DNA of 64,000 nt from assembly GCA_029204225.1 (NCBI GenBank), contig CM055092.1, forward strand, positions 61,433,279 to 61,497,278, written 5' to 3'. Below the pieces are notes generated by a model, which was given only the letters and a program-made list of their open reading frames with translations, did no database searches and was not told the DNA's origin. This stretch comes from Diphasiastrum complanatum. Its lineage: Eukaryota; Streptophyta; Lycopodiopsida; Lycopodiales; Lycopodiaceae. Positions 45,071-57,906 of this stretch are shown here, piece by piece. The position numbers and the translations under genes are program-made. How positions within the stretch are numbered: the first letter of the stretch is position 1; every line of letters starts with the position of its first letter.

Positions 45071-47610
45071 CTGAAAGTTAATACGACTTTATGGAAACAA
45101 CGTCAATAAGGCAATCACTATTGAATATTTTGTTCTGAATAAACGACTTAATCCATGGATTCACAATTGAAGAATGTTAAACCATTGTGGAAAGTCAAAT
45201 AATGTCTCTTTGCTAGGATTCAATGGGATACACTTTGAGAGATTGTGGACACCAACTTGGAAAAGAAATGATTCAATTTAATTTTTTTTATGTAGGTTCA
45301 CAAAGTAACAAAATGTCACTAGTAGTTAGTAACCACTTAATATAGCTAGAAGTGTAATGCTCGGTAATGGGGCTTTGTAGAGATTATTTTGATTTTAATG
45401 GATACAATGCTTTTCTTCCTAAGCTTGAAAGCATAGATATTGTAAGAAAGAGACCTTCTAGCTTCTTTAGCTCTTGTGTGGAAAGGTGATCTATATTGAT
45501 TCTTGATGGATAGTCTATATTAAAAAATGATAAAATGTTTGGGAAATGATTTCCATCTATGACATGATGATTTTCGGAGTCATCATCTATTATTTGTATC
45601 ACATATTTAGTTGATGTTTCCATATTTAGTTTATGAAAGTGTTTAAGCCTATGCTCAATACTTTATATACATAGAGTTTGAGCACTTACTAGAAACAAGA
45701 GTTATGTGTAACTTTTGAATGTTGATGTTGATCTTGTAATTAACTGTATACTTTTTTTGTAGACTATATAAGTAGTCATGGTTGCATAAAGATTAATTTT
45801 TACTATGATTTTTAGTTTTGTTGACTTTTCATGATTTTATATGGTAAAGTGAACTAAAACTAGTTGATCTAAGCCAAAGTTTTTGATAGTGTTGTCATCC
45901 CTTTTGATATGGTTTGAATCTATACTATGTGAGAGTCAAAAAACAACATTTACATCTATGGGAAGAATATTTTTTAATGCTTGTTGTAAGCTAGTAATAG
46001 TTGTGGATTGTAAAAATCTAGACCCATATTTTTGTATACTGATATTTATGAAGTGCAAGTGATCAATATTCTATTACATTCAACAATTTTATGATAGCTT
46101 AGATTGATGTACAATGTAAGAGGCATAAACTTAAGTGTCCCCTTGTGTTGTGACTTCCACTTAGATTAAGAAAAGTGTTGCCTAATGCTATACAATTGAA
46201 AAGGAGAGAATCCATATAGATATATACATATTCATTTATGATAGGCTTACCTTTACATATGATGCCTCATCATGCTTTTGATTATAATCACGTTTCTCTT
46301 TAATATTGTTGAATCTAATATTAAATCATGAAAGCAAATCGTGTCATGTAGGAAAGTTTCACACCTCCTTTTTCTAGGCAGTAGAAGATGTTTCCAATGC
46401 AAGTTAGTTGACATTATTATGAAGATATTATATATGATACTTGCAACAACTTTGACAAAATAAAACAAGGAAATGATTAAGCTAACATTGAGACACTTTT
46501 CTCAAAGAATAATTTTTAACATATGCTTCCTTCAAAATGTTGATTTGGCAAACATATGGTGTGCTCTCCTAAAGTGTTCTGATGGTTGTATATGTAAATA
46601 AACAAAAGCAAATGCTAGAACCTTGTCATGTAGTGATGACCATTTTCAAATTTTTTGAGATGCAACTATTTAGATGATGTTGTGACCTCAGACGTTGGAA
46701 AGTGACTTATGCCATTGTAATTAGTCATTTTTTGATGATGCATGCATTCACTTACATTTATGACATACATTTCTAGTCATGGTTTTTGACACTTGGTACA
46801 TTCTTCATGATTGAAATGTAAATACATTTAATTGAACAAATGTTTGTCTTCTTGTGCTTGGTTCTAAGACATCATGGATGCTTATTATATAATTGTAGAT
46901 CCCAATTTTTTTGTGTGTGTGTTATACTTATGTTATTTGAGTGTGCCGAAAATGAACAATTTAATCTTGAATATCATTCTTTAGTTTGTAGATTTCATTT
47001 AGAAAGGACTATTATAATATTGAATTTGCATTATATTAATTTTAGAAAGTTTTACATTTTTTGTAGACTACACATACTAGACTATTCACCTACTTACAAA
47101 AATTCAATAATATTGTAATAGTTTTATAAAGAGCCCAGGTCAACGTCAAGGAAAAAAATTATAATAATGTAAATGAATTGTCACGATAAGTCACTAATGT
47201 TCAAAAAAAGGCTAGAGGCCAAAAAAATCTCTATATATCTTGATCATAAAAATTTAGGAGAAAAAAGAGGTTATCAATTGGTTATATGACAAAGTTAATA
47301 TTTTCAATGATAGAAGTTCATAGCTTGTGTCATTTGCTATTTTAAATATAAAAAGATTAAAATGCTTGGTCTTTTCTATTGTTTTTTGCAATGTTTCACG
47401 ATCTAGAAATGTCAACAAATTTCAAGCTGCTTACTATGTTATTATAGTGGATATTTAAATTTCTATTGTGTAGTAGAAATATTGCATTTCAAGTGAGATT
47501 TGAGAGTTGATACTTCAAACTAACTACCTTGTAATTTCATAACATTGTGCATATCTATTATAGATCAATATAACATAGTAGATGATATTTCTCCTTGCAA
47601 ATGATACTTA
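45071..47610. other. AT-rich unassigned stretch
   Basis: About 2.5 kb without recognised coding, LTR or tandem structure. Several short frames exist (for example a 79-codon minus frame at 45384-45623), but none is supported. Confidence 0.4.
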
Positions 47611-47613
47611 TCT

Positions 47614-48330
47614 TTATGTTTCATCATATATCTCAAACACACTCTTTTTGCCACAATAAAAGCACTTGAGTTTAGACTTATCCTTCATACCACCATAAGA
47701 GGATCTTACCTTGCCCTTGATCCATGGTACTCTTCTTGTTCCACTTGCCTCCTCCTTTGCCATTACCTTTGGTGAAGAGTGTTTCTTCATCTCCAACATT
47801 GGTAGAAGTAGGTTGACTTCTTGACTTGATATTGGCAACTCTATCCTCTTCAACCACTAAAACCTCTTGCAATTCTTCAATAGATGGCAAAGTTTCTTGA
47901 ATAGCAAAACTTTGAACAAAATTAGCATAACCCTCTCCTAAGCCATTAAGAAGTACTTGAAAAATCTCAATGTTACCAATAGCATCACCAATGCATGCTA
48001 AATCACCATTAAGAGATTTAACTCTCATTATATAAGAGTTAGCATTGTCACCTTCCTTTTGATAGCCTTGAACAATTTTCCTTTTTAGAGTGAGTGTCCT
48101 ATATGTGGAATTTGACTCATAAATCCTTTGAGGAGTCCTCCATGCCTCATAAGATGAAGTACAAGCTTCTACCTCCTTGACAAGCTCATTTGAGATATTC
48201 ATCTTGATGATTGTGTAAAGACCTCTTAGCCTTAGCCTTCCTTCGATAAATGGTTAGTTCTTGGATAATATCAGGTTTCTCTTCATTACCTGATACGATA
48301 TCCATCATAGCATTGGAAAAGACTTTATTC
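47614..48330 (-). pseudogene. Copia gag remnant cut inside the zinc knuckle
   Basis: Coding strand: MMDIVSGNEEKPDI near 48300, then MNISNELVKEVEACTSSYEAW from 48202, YIMRVKSLNGDL, GLGEGYANFVQSFAIQETL, and a Gly/Lys-rich region. After a frame change near 47720 it reads KLKCFYCGKK and ends before the His and last Cys of the knuckle. It is related to the gag at 42 kb. No LTR is seen next to it. Confidence 0.85.
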
Positions 48331-48379
48331 CTTTTTCCTTGGAAATTTGTGGGTGCCTGCATAAGAAATTCGATAATTT

Positions 48380-48612
48380 TCTATGAACTTGTGCAGAGTT
48401 TGCAGCGAAACTCCAAGAACATGGTGCATCACCTTTATCTATCATTACATCCTATCATCATCAATGAGTTTCTACCACTTTACAACTCATTCAAGCACTT
48501 CCAATACTTCGACGAGCCATAGTTGCAAGAATGGCTGCTTCACAGCTTCCTGCACTACACTTGCAACTATTAGCTAGTGACTTACATCAAGCAATAGGCT
48601 TTCAATAGATTT
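48380..48612 (+). other. Degenerate coding-like segment, related to 49965-50235
   Basis: One frame reads CAEFAAKLQE...LPILRRAIVARMAASQLPAL...LASDLHQAIGFQ and a stop, with interruptions. The same pattern (CAELMVKHQG...LSILRRAQFAGAAAAKLPAL...LVSDLHQTVGFE, stop) is on the minus strand at about 49976-50190. I do not recognise the protein. It may be the last exon of a gene or of a transposon protein. Confidence 0.5.
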
Positions 48613-49136
48613 TTGCTTTGTTATAGTTGATGTACGGTATCTGAATTTGCCTTGTGGCCGTTATACTTTCTACATGCATTCCTTTGTACTCTGATGGGTT
48701 TTCTCATCCTTTATTAATAAAAACAAAAAATTTCTTCTTAAGTATTTCTTTGTTTGTAAATCATAGACTTGCTTATAATATTTTCTCTTGGAGACAAGAC
48801 AAGTTAATATTTTTAAATATTGCATTGTGAATTCTTATGAACAAAGTTTAGTTATTGGACAATAATAAGATGCTTAGACATTTTTCGATTTTGTAAGATT
48901 TGAATCGAGCTCTTTTTTTCAAAACAAAAGTATCTTTCATATCTTTTGTCGATTTTATCTTGGGTTTGACAATAATCTTTCTAAGATTAATCACATTCTT
49001 GACAAAATATAGATTCAACACAATTTAAGAATTCGTTATACAAAATAGTTGATCGCACATTTGATAACACAAGCTAAATAAAGCATGCCAAATTCAAAAG
49101 CTATGGAAATATGTATGCATGAACTCTAAAATAAAG
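48613..49136. other. Unassigned stretch
   Basis: AT-rich. Nothing recognised. Confidence 0.4.
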
Positions 49137-49310
49137 TATTGTCCTTTCTCTAAATTAGATTTCAGCTCCAAATTTTCTTTGTAATCTAAAAAACATATGG
49201 TCCTTTCTTTCAATTATCTTTTAGCTCTAATTTTTTTTTGAAATTTGAAAAACATATTGTCCTTTCTTTAAATTATCAGCTTTGAACTCTCTCTAAAATT
49301 TGAGAAAACG
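49137..49310. repeat. Degenerate tandem repeat, three units of about 58 bp
   Basis: gtcctttct(c/t)t(a/c)aattat... recurs at about 49139, 49199 and 49258, each followed by agctc and an AT-rich tail with aaaaacat. Confidence 0.75.
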
Positions 49311-49964
49311 TTTATGTTTTTTTTTTAACTTTACTAAAGAACAAAACTAAAAAAATCGAACCAAAGAAAAATGAAAAAAACTGCAAAAGATGAATAGTAG
49401 AAAAAGCAATGAAATATGTAGAGAAGAGCAGGGAAGGGCAAATAAAATCAAAAGAGAAGAGCGGGGAGTAGAGCAATGGGGAGCAAACCTCAACAAGGAA
49501 CGAGGGAGAAACCAACAAGGAGCAAGCAATTGAGAGCGAGCATAGCGCATAGCGTGAGCTCATGCAACTAGGAGCACTCAATTAGGCAACGGGGAGCTAC
49601 CGTGTTTGAGAAAGCCGACAAAGTTTAGGAATGGGACAAGCATCTTTTTTCAAAAACCAACATCATGAAAGTATTGATAATTTTTTATACAGATAAACCC
49701 TTTTATGGGTAATAGTCCTTAAAAAACTGAGAAGTTTCAAAAAATGCAAGTTCGACAATAACTTACAAAAGATTTTCCAAACACAGAAACAAGTAACCGC
49801 ACCCTATGGAGGTATAATAATAATAATATTCCTACTTTTATTAAAAATGGTGGGAAAACTCATGATCATACAAGAAGATTAAAGTATTTAAAATAATACT
49901 GTAGAACGGCAAAAATAAATTAAGCTACCCAATAGCTAAGTAAAATACTAAAATCATGAGGTAA
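49311..49964. other. Unassigned, purine-rich stretch
   Basis: A-rich sequence with several gggagcaa-type repeats at 49440-49600. The minus-strand frames here (Leu/Phe/Ser-rich) look like low-complexity chance frames. Confidence 0.4.
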
Positions 49965-50264
49965 TTACTCAAAACCAACTGTTTGATGTAAATCACTAAC
50001 TAAAATAGATCCAGTAATAGGTAATGCAGGAAGCTTTGCAGCAGCCGCTCCTGCAAACTGAGCTCGTCGAAGAATTGAAAGCGCATGTGAACATTGTAAT
50101 GCAATAGAAATATGGTAGAAAGAAACAATGACGGATGGTAAGGTAATGTTTTGTCCTTGGTGTTTCACCATGAGCTCCGCACATAAAAATAAAAAATCAT
50201 AAATTTTTTTTTGTGAAGACAACCATATGTTTCTTATGGAAGTGGACATTTCTAAGCTCCACAC
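49965..50264 (-). other. Unknown 99-codon frame, partner of 48380-48612
   Basis: An uninterrupted minus-strand frame ending SILVSDLHQTVGFE. It shares LFL/TCAE, ILRRA, AAAxxLPAL and SDLHQ(T/A)(V/I)GF(E/Q)-stop with the plus-strand copy 1.6 kb away. Both have the shared part starting just after a pyrimidine-rich stretch ending tgtgcag/tgtgcgg, which could be a splice acceptor. Function unknown. Confidence 0.45.
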
Positions 50265-50287
50265 CTCGTGAGCTTAGGGCATGCCTA

Positions 50288-50394
50288 TGGAAGTAAGAGA
50301 GAATCTAGGGCAAACATTCTTTCTTACCTCCATCATGAGTCCATAGGTAGGAGAGAATCTAGGGCAAATATTCTCTATTACCTCCATCATGTGG
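50288..50394. repeat. Direct repeat of about 47 bp, two copies
   Basis: gagagaatctagggcaaa(c/t)a and ...acctccatcatg recur at about 50298-50337 and 50350-50391. Confidence 0.85.
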
Positions 50395-50819
50395 CATTTA
50401 TTTGCATACAAACCATGGAGCATTTCTTTGCTTTTTACGGCTCAGATTCTCCCTTTTAAGGATTCTATCTTTTCTCTTCCTTCAATTTGAATTCTTCTTC
50501 TGAACCCGAGATGAAATCTAATCTGAATAATGAGTAAAGTCATCAACCCAGTCGGCGCTTTCATGCTTCAACGGTTTTCTATAATGAATCTAGATCTAGT
50601 GGATCGTAAAGACTTCACTTATTATATTTTGCTGATCTGATCAAGGCCTTTGAGCTCTGGATTGTTAGGATGGATAGAAGAGCTGGAAGACTGCAAGAAA
50701 TTGGCTTTTAACGTGGGAAATCCTTGTCGTTTGTTCCGATTTCTCTTCATTCTCACTTTGAACTTGGATGATCTTTGTGGGTTGTTCGGTTTTCTCAATC
50801 TTCATTATTCCAGCTTGTT

Positions 50820-50974
50820 TCAATCATGAGCTACATGATTCTTCATGTGTCAGAAGAGTTTTGAGTCATTTTGTCTCATTATTGCGCCTCACACCGGCGT
50901 GGGAAGTTCTTGGGCTTATAATTAGATCAGTGAGCTTCGTTTCGTCGATGACGGTAGCGTAGTCATTTCCCAAG
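50820..50974 (+). promoter_or_regulatory. 5' leader of the second exostosin gene
   Basis: Shares blocks with the upstream DNA of the first gene (19167-19400 region). The stop codon TAG at 50960-50962, between MTVA and SFPKMQ, shows that translation begins at 50975 here. Confidence 0.55.
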
Positions 50975-52627
50975 ATGCAATCAGTAAAGCTATATCTTTT
51001 CTGCTGCTTGATCTTTCTAACGATCACTTTACTCGTGACAGCGTGGGGCGTATTTCCGTTAATTTCATTGGGCGAGGTTCATGTGGTGGAACAATCTCAA
51101 TTCCTAGCTGGCCTATCCACCCTTGTAGAGAGAAGATCAATCGAGAATTCAAGCACCCGAACAAAGGAAACGGTCGAAGAGCTAATCTCACGAGATCTCA
51201 ACACAAGTTCTACTACCTTCGATCATGAAGACAAGCAGGAGGAGACGTTACTGTCTTCTGATAGAGAAATTTCACAGCTGCCAATTCAGCAAAAGGTTCA
51301 TAGATTCCAGGCATCCCAAATTGCAGCAGCCTATGTTGATATTAGGCATTCGTCTGAGGACAAAAATCTAGTGAATCAACCCGGGATAAGCGTCCTTTCT
51401 CCACAGGAGTCCGGTATAATTGGCGAAGATGCGGAGAAGAGCTCATCCTGTTATGGAAAAAGAGTCTACATGTACGATCTTCCTCCACAATTCAACACTG
51501 GGGTTCTACAGAGATGCAACAACAGTATGGTGAATTGGCTTAATTTCTGTCCCCACATCGCCCACAATGGATTTGGACGGTCGCTCAGGGCACGGGATTG
51601 GTATGCCACGGATGTATACATGCTTGATGTCATCTATCACACCAGGATGAAGACATACTCATGCCGAACTCTCAATTCATCACTAGCGGATGCGTTTTTC
51701 ATTCCTTATTACAGCGGTCTTGACGCTCTAAGATACATATACGGAGCTGATCTTCCGATGAAACACGAACAGGGCTTGGAACTGTTGCATTGGCTGCAGA
51801 AGAATGCACAGGAGACGTGGCGGAGATGGGGAGGAAAAGATCACTTTATTGTGATGGGCAGAACGGCATGGGATTTCAGCAATCCCTCAGACAACAAGCA
51901 GGGCTGGGGAACTAGCTTCTTGGAGATGCAAGCCATGGCGAACGTGACCTCTCTTGTGCTCGAGAAAAGGATATGGCGCAGCAACGAACAGGCGGTACCA
52001 TATCCCACTTCTTTCCACCCATCTTCTTCTCTTCATCTACAAGAATGGATAGACAAGGTAGAATCATCCGAAAGAAAGTTTCTTTTCGCATTCACTGGTG
52101 CACCGAGACCTCAGATGAAATCTAGCATCCGTGGTATTTTATTTAGTCAGTGCGATGCCTCTTCCGCTTGCACCATTATCAATTGCTCCAAGATCAAGTG
52201 CGCTCACAATCCGGAGCCAATTATTGAAAGCGTCCTTCAATCTAAATTTTGCCTGCAGCCTTCTGGTGACACAGCCACAAGACGATCGACCTTCGACTCC
52301 ATTATGGCCGGTTGTATCCCCGTGTTTTTTCAAAACGATTCTGCATACACACAGTATACCTGGCATCTTCCTAGCGACCCTGATGAGTATTCTGTATTTA
52401 TTCCGGAGGATGAGATAAGAAATGGTACTTTGTTAGAGGATGTTTTCAAGAGCTACAGTGACGAAAAGATCAAGCAACTGCAATTGAATGTTCGAAAGCT
52501 TATTCAAAGAATTTTATATACTGGCATGTCTGGTAGTGATGCCGATGTGGTTGAGGATGCCTTTAACCTGAGTGTAAAGGGCATTCTCAACAGAGTAGCT
52601 ACACTAAAACAACAATCATCTGGGTGA
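50975..52627 (+). CDS. Exostosin-family glycosyltransferase (GT47), xyloglucan galactosyltransferase-like
   Basis: A 550-residue single-exon protein starting MQSVKLY. A stop lies 4 codons upstream of the Met, which fixes the start. Anchor at 8-28 (LFCCLIFLTITLLVTAWGVFP), then a stem to about 155. Exostosin domain about 160-515: YMYDLPPQFN (165-174), VMGRTAWDF (293-301), YPTSFHPSS (343-351), TGAPRP (374-379), FCLQPSGDTATRRSTFDSI (425-443) and GCIPVFF (446-452). A type II Golgi enzyme; MUR3/XLT2-type members transfer galactose, and related ones galacturonic acid, to xyloglucan. It is a close paralogue of 17478-19166: the catalytic part is almost the same, while the stem differs by indels (HPNALENA is absent here). 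The reading frame is intact, so both copies may work. Acceptor not determinable. Confidence 0.93.
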   Translation: MQSVKLYLFCCLIFLTITLLVTAWGVFPLISLGEVHVVEQSQFLAGLSTLVERRSIENSSTRTKETVEELISRDLNTSSTTFDHEDKQEETLLSSDREISQLPIQQKVHRFQASQIAAAYVDIRHSSEDKNLVNQPGISVLSPQESGIIGEDAEKSSSCYGKRVYMYDLPPQFNTGVLQRCNNSMVNWLNFCPHIAHNGFGRSLRARDWYATDVYMLDVIYHTRMKTYSCRTLNSSLADAFFIPYYSGLDALRYIYGADLPMKHEQGLELLHWLQKNAQETWRRWGGKDHFIVMGRTAWDFSNPSDNKQGWGTSFLEMQAMANVTSLVLEKRIWRSNEQAVPYPTSFHPSSSLHLQEWIDKVESSERKFLFAFTGAPRPQMKSSIRGILFSQCDASSACTIINCSKIKCAHNPEPIIESVLQSKFCLQPSGDTATRRSTFDSIMAGCIPVFFQNDSAYTQYTWHLPSDPDEYSVFIPEDEIRNGTLLEDVFKSYSDEKIKQLQLNVRKLIQRILYTGMSGSDADVVEDAFNLSVKGILNRVATLKQQSSG

Positions 52628-52860
52628 GACTGTGTTTGTGGTGAGATTGTAGCTGATGCAATAATCAGCTATGGTATATCTGCTGGAATATAAAGCTAAT
52701 ATAATATTAGAGCCCAAATTACATCAAGCTATGGTATAATCCTCTAACGAGGAGAGAGCACTACATGAATTGTATGGATATAATCAGGTTTGTCAAAGAT
52801 CCATTCAGTTGAGCTGGTCTGCCAAATTGGGCTTCTATGCTGGCTTCACGTCTTAAGATT
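52628..52860 (+). other. 3' UTR/flank conserved with the first exostosin gene
   Basis: Shares catcaagctatggtat, gagagcactacatgaa-like and gatccattcagttgagct blocks with the minus-strand sequence at 17190-17477. Confidence 0.7.
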
Positions 52861-53349
52861 AACTAGTAACATCTAGTTCATGATTCTCAAGTAGCATTAT
52901 GAGTCGAATTAAGATTAGAGATGAGTTGATAAAACATTTACATACCAGAAGGGTGAACTTCCTACAATGTCAGTGATTTGGGTTCAAAATCAGCTCCATT
53001 TTTTCATGCAGATTGAGATTTGAGATGCTGGGCAATTTTTTTTGCGCTGAAGCCTGAACGGCTAATTGTGGCACTCGTCCCAACACATAAAATTGACAGA
53101 AACTGGAGCCCAATTGGTCTTCCAATAAGTATTTTCCTATCCTCGGCTGTGACGAAGGTCAGGACGTCAGGACGTAAGGATTGAAGTCACGGAGAAGGGT
53201 ATGGCATCTGTCAATGGTATTTGAATGGCATCTTCAAGCGCGAAAAAAAAAGTCCTACTTTTTTAGATGCGAGTCATAATGAAAAGGCACTTCAAGGAAA
53301 TGCACAATGCCTTCAAATTAATGTCCTTGTTCTTTTTGTTTTAATGGAA

Positions 53350-53353
<4 letters not shown>
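52861..53353. other. Unassigned stretch
   Basis: No gene recognised. aggacgtcaggacgtaagga near 53160 holds a short direct repeat. Confidence 0.4.

Positions 53354-53399
<46 letters not shown>
53354..53399. repeat. (GA)n microsatellite
   Basis: Uninterrupted GA run of about 46 bp. Confidence 0.98.
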
Positions 53400-53401
<2 letters not shown>

Positions 53402-53427
53402 CCCTTTCTCCAGAATGCTATTTAAGA

Positions 53428-53535
53428 TTCTATTCAAAGGAGAAGAGTATATTTGACAAAGGTTTAGGCATTAAGAGCACATTCTATTCAAAGGAGAAGA
53501 ATATATTTGACAAAGATTTAGGCATTAAGAGCGCG
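53428..53535. repeat. Tandem duplication of 54 bp
   Basis: ttctattcaaaggagaagag and following bases to taagagcac/taagagcgc are repeated at 53428-53481 and 53482-53535 with few changes. Confidence 0.9.
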
Positions 53536-54207
53536 TCCCCATGGACACAAAACATCGGTTGGGACCCAATTCACCATTTCGAACCTAAGGCAGAAGGTGA
53601 GTAGGCCCCTCTAAAGCCACTCTTTATTGGAGCAGGGTTTCCAACTTTTTGACATGAATGATGGATGGATGGAGTAGTTGTTTCTAGGACATGGGGCAGA
53701 CTGTAAAGCATACAAGGGGACTGATTTCTACTTCTACTTAAAGTGCACTTTTGTTGTATTAACACTTTTTAAGATGACTCATGGATGATTATGTTATCTG
53801 GCACACGGGATAGCAATGTGGCATTCAAAATCTAAATCTTATCTTAAGGATTGACTTGCCTTTGATCATTATTTGGATAAATATATGCTTGCTTTTCTCG
53901 TTTGCCATATGCATGTTTTCAAATTGTTACATTATAGATGTGTGTGTGAGAGAGAGTTAAATCATGTTTTAAATTTGAAGGCATAACTTTGGGCATCCTT
54001 TTCTAATTTCATTTATCTAGATATGTTACTTAGTTGTATGTCTTTCAAATGTGAAGTACACAATGATTCAAATTGCTCAAAGCACGTTTTATGACAAATT
54101 TACAAGAGATTTTTGAAAAGTTTAGTTTTTAGACTAAGTGTGACTTGTTCATGCAACTTTCTAACTCGGAGGGTACTACTAGTGCAAAAGCCAAGCCAAG
54201 AAGCTTG

Positions 54208-54209
<2 letters not shown>
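53536..54209. other. Unassigned stretch
   Basis: No gene or repeat recognised. Confidence 0.4.

Positions 54210-54274
<65 letters not shown>
54210..54274. repeat. (GA)n microsatellite
   Basis: Uninterrupted run of about 65 bp. Confidence 0.98.
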
Positions 54275-54277
<3 letters not shown>

Positions 54278-54441
54278 TTTTCTAAGATTACGTAGAGCTC
54301 ATAATTACACAATTACATATCTTATGCACAAGTTCGCAATGTTAGGTTGAACCTAGCACATGAGCCAAGCCCTGAATATGTCAACAAAATTCAAGCATGC
54401 GCATTAGCATGGTGAGAATTTCTCTCTTATCCATTGTCCTT

Positions 54442-54456
54442 GAGAGAGAGAGAGAG

Positions 54457-54531
<75 letters not shown>
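54442..54531. repeat. (GA)n microsatellite with one interruption
   Basis: About 90 bp of GA, broken by gacacag near 54457. Confidence 0.98.
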
Positions 54532-54533
<2 letters not shown>

Positions 54534-55721
54534 ACTTGATTGATGCAAGTATAAAGATTCAAAGAGGAGCTTTCTACCATGAAAACTCTTTGATTTATGT
54601 CAAACCAAATAATACATAAAGCATCTATCCCACACATTTGCCATATTATAAGCAAAATTTAACAGAACAATGAAGAGCTTTATAAAAGAATGCCTTTTGG
54701 GAAATGCTCAATGTTGTCCAAGTTTATGTTCACATCATGGCAATTTGTGCTTAGGCATATATTTGACTATGATGCATGCTTTTAATAACTACTCGATGGG
54801 CAATTAAAGTTTATGTTCACAATATAGGGGTTACTATGAGGTCCATTGGGAGGATTTCTATTGGTTTATGTGAGCATGAAATGGAAAACATAAACGTACT
54901 TTCTATAGGGGGCTTTCAGGATCAGGAGTTCCTCAAAAGCTCAACCATTCGTAGCATGGGCAACATTTGTCCACCACAAAAGACCACTTAGTATTTTAAA
55001 GGTAGAGAGTATTAAGTAGTCCATAAGCAAGGACTTGAAAATTAACCAATGGAATTTTATGATTTTATTAGGTGGAACCATCTTATCTTCAATGTGTCAA
55101 AAAAAGGATTGAACTCATTACGAGGAGTCTTGTTAAACTTTTTTATAATGTCCATGCAAAGAATCGTAATCCACTTCCATGGTCTTCAACATGCCATTGT
55201 TGGCCCAGGGTATTTTATTTCGCAATCTTAAAATGCACTTCATGGCATTTAATGAATTCATTGGGAAGACCCATTTTTTATTTATAAAAAAAAAAGGATT
55301 GAACTCATGATCAGGATTACTAGTTACATTTTTTATGATATCATAATCTACTTGCATGATCTTTAAAACCCCATATAATTTGTGTATTTTCTCTTGTTGC
55401 CTCTCTTTGCTTTTCCATCAGTTCATCACCATCAACTTATATTTTTCACATCGAGTTCAGTATATGGAGATCCTCGATGGTGGGAATTGCTTTTTGGCTA
55501 GAGAGTACACTGACCTAGGATTGATCAGAATGTTCACTCTTTGCCAATAAAATTTTAGAGCACCATGTTGTTGAGAATTTGCAAAGTTTTATCATCAAAA
55601 AGTTTGGGCTGCACGTGGGCAAGGGATAGATGGAGACAAACTTTGCCATGCAACTAAGATAAAAAGATTTGCAAGGTTTTTCTAGAAAACTAAGAGCAAA
55701 AACTTGCAAAAAAGGAAGTAT
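54532..55721. repeat. Unassigned, with one imperfect direct repeat
   Basis: No gene supported. About 95 bp beginning aaaaaaaggattgaactcat at 55100 recur in diverged form from 55289 to 55370. Confidence 0.45.
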
Positions 55722-56328
55722 TTATTTACTAAAGAGTTGCGTATGCCCAAAACCCCTGACTCTATTTAGTTGTAATGCAAAATCGCCAAGCAACAAGGCG
55801 AAGCGCTCTAGATCATCTCGATACTCTTTCTTCGCATGCTTCCAATCCTCCTCCACGTATGAAGGCCTGCCTCTCTCAGCTTTCACTGCATCTCGAATCT
55901 CCGATTTGCGGTGGATCATCACAGCTCCCATGCCTCATCCATTTCCGTGTGAATTCCATGTCCTTGGGTGGTGTGGGACCCTCGTCGGAGTGACCCTCAC
56001 GGGAAGGGGACTGGTCTACACGAGGAGTGGACTGAATCTCCTCAGTCGATGATGTGTACTCGACCAATCGAGAGGAGCTACAAGCCTCACATTGAGCCCT
56101 CAAGCGTTGTAAGACCCTATCTTGCTGCAAGGAAGGCAATTGATCAAGGTAACTAATGAGCTCACTCTCGCTCATAGAGGAAAGACAGGATGACCCGCGA
56201 CTATGGCCTGACCTTTGACTAGGGGATCCTGTATCTGACATAATGGGTGCAACAGAATAAGAGGGATAAATACTGCAGACAACCAATGGGAGCACACGCA
56301 CACTCTGAACCCTAAAACCATAACACAC
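55722..56328 (-). pseudogene. Unknown Ser-rich coding-like frame, one frameshift
   Basis: The minus frame from 56328 contains MSDTGSPSQRSGHSRGSSC, SELISYLDQLPSLQQDRVLQ and TRKWMRHG. After a frame change near 55925 it continues as HRKSEIRDAVKAERGRPSYVEEDWKHAKKEYRDDLERFALLL to a stop at 55722. Together this is about 200 residues with a charged C-terminal helix-like part. I do not recognise it. It could be the N-terminal part of a retroelement gag or an exon of a gene. Confidence 0.4.
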
Positions 56329-56425
56329 ATGAGGATAAAAAAAAAAAGAACATAGTAGAGTGCTGATAAAAAATTCCGAACCGTACGATTATATCCTAGT
56401 CCAGAATGTCACCACATGCTCCCTC
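56290..56425. repeat. Direct repeat D, copy 1
   Basis: About 135 bp (agcacacgcacactctgaac... to gtcaccacatgctccctcc) repeated at about 56868-57003. Confidence 0.88.
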
Positions 56426-56558
56426 CCTATGACGTTTGGGCTTTCTCGTGGAACTTATCGTCCAACAAGAAACATTTGAACCACGCCTTTATCAGAAAAA
56501 AACAAGGGCTACACACCTTCCTAGAATTGGGAGCGTTGGTTACCTTTAACTCTTTCAT

Positions 56559-56676
<118 letters not shown>

Positions 56677-56867
56677 AGCATGAAAACATAACCAATACAC
56701 AACACATTTATTTTGATCTTGCAAATCAAAATAACAGGACTAGGTTAAGATCCTACAAATCAGAGAAGCACAAACTAGTAAGCATGAAACATGAATCAAG
56801 ATTCTGCGAATTAAGGTAGCATGAACTGGTAATCATGAAACATAAACGAATGGCATCACACATGCAC

Positions 56868-57003
56868 ACGCACACTCTAAACCCTAAAACCATAACACAC
56901 ACGAGGATTAAAAATAGAAAGAACATAGTAGAGTGCTAATCAAAACTCTTGAACCGTACGGTTATATCCTATTCCAGAATGTCACCACATGCTCCCTCCA
57001 AGG
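56868..57003. repeat. Direct repeat D, copy 2
   Basis: Same orientation as 56290-56425, about nine bases in ten shared by eye. Confidence 0.88.
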
Positions 57004-57629
<626 letters not shown>

Positions 57630-57906
57630 TTTGTGTCTTGCATTTGCTTCCTATTTGCTTCTTTGTTCTATTTGCATGATGTTGTTAATGATTTCTAAGA
57701 GAGTAGAGAGGATAGGATGTAAGCACCTCCCCCATTGTAATCTATTCTTCCTTCTCATGCTTGTGGTTAAAGTAGGGTGGATAGTCAGATGTGGTTAATC
57801 TAGGTGTGGTTAGAGTAGGATTTACAAGCTAACTTTGCAAGGGAAGCACTATTCCCTTGGGAACGAATCTATGCGTGACAGGTGAACCAAGGCCGCTACA
57901 ATTTTT

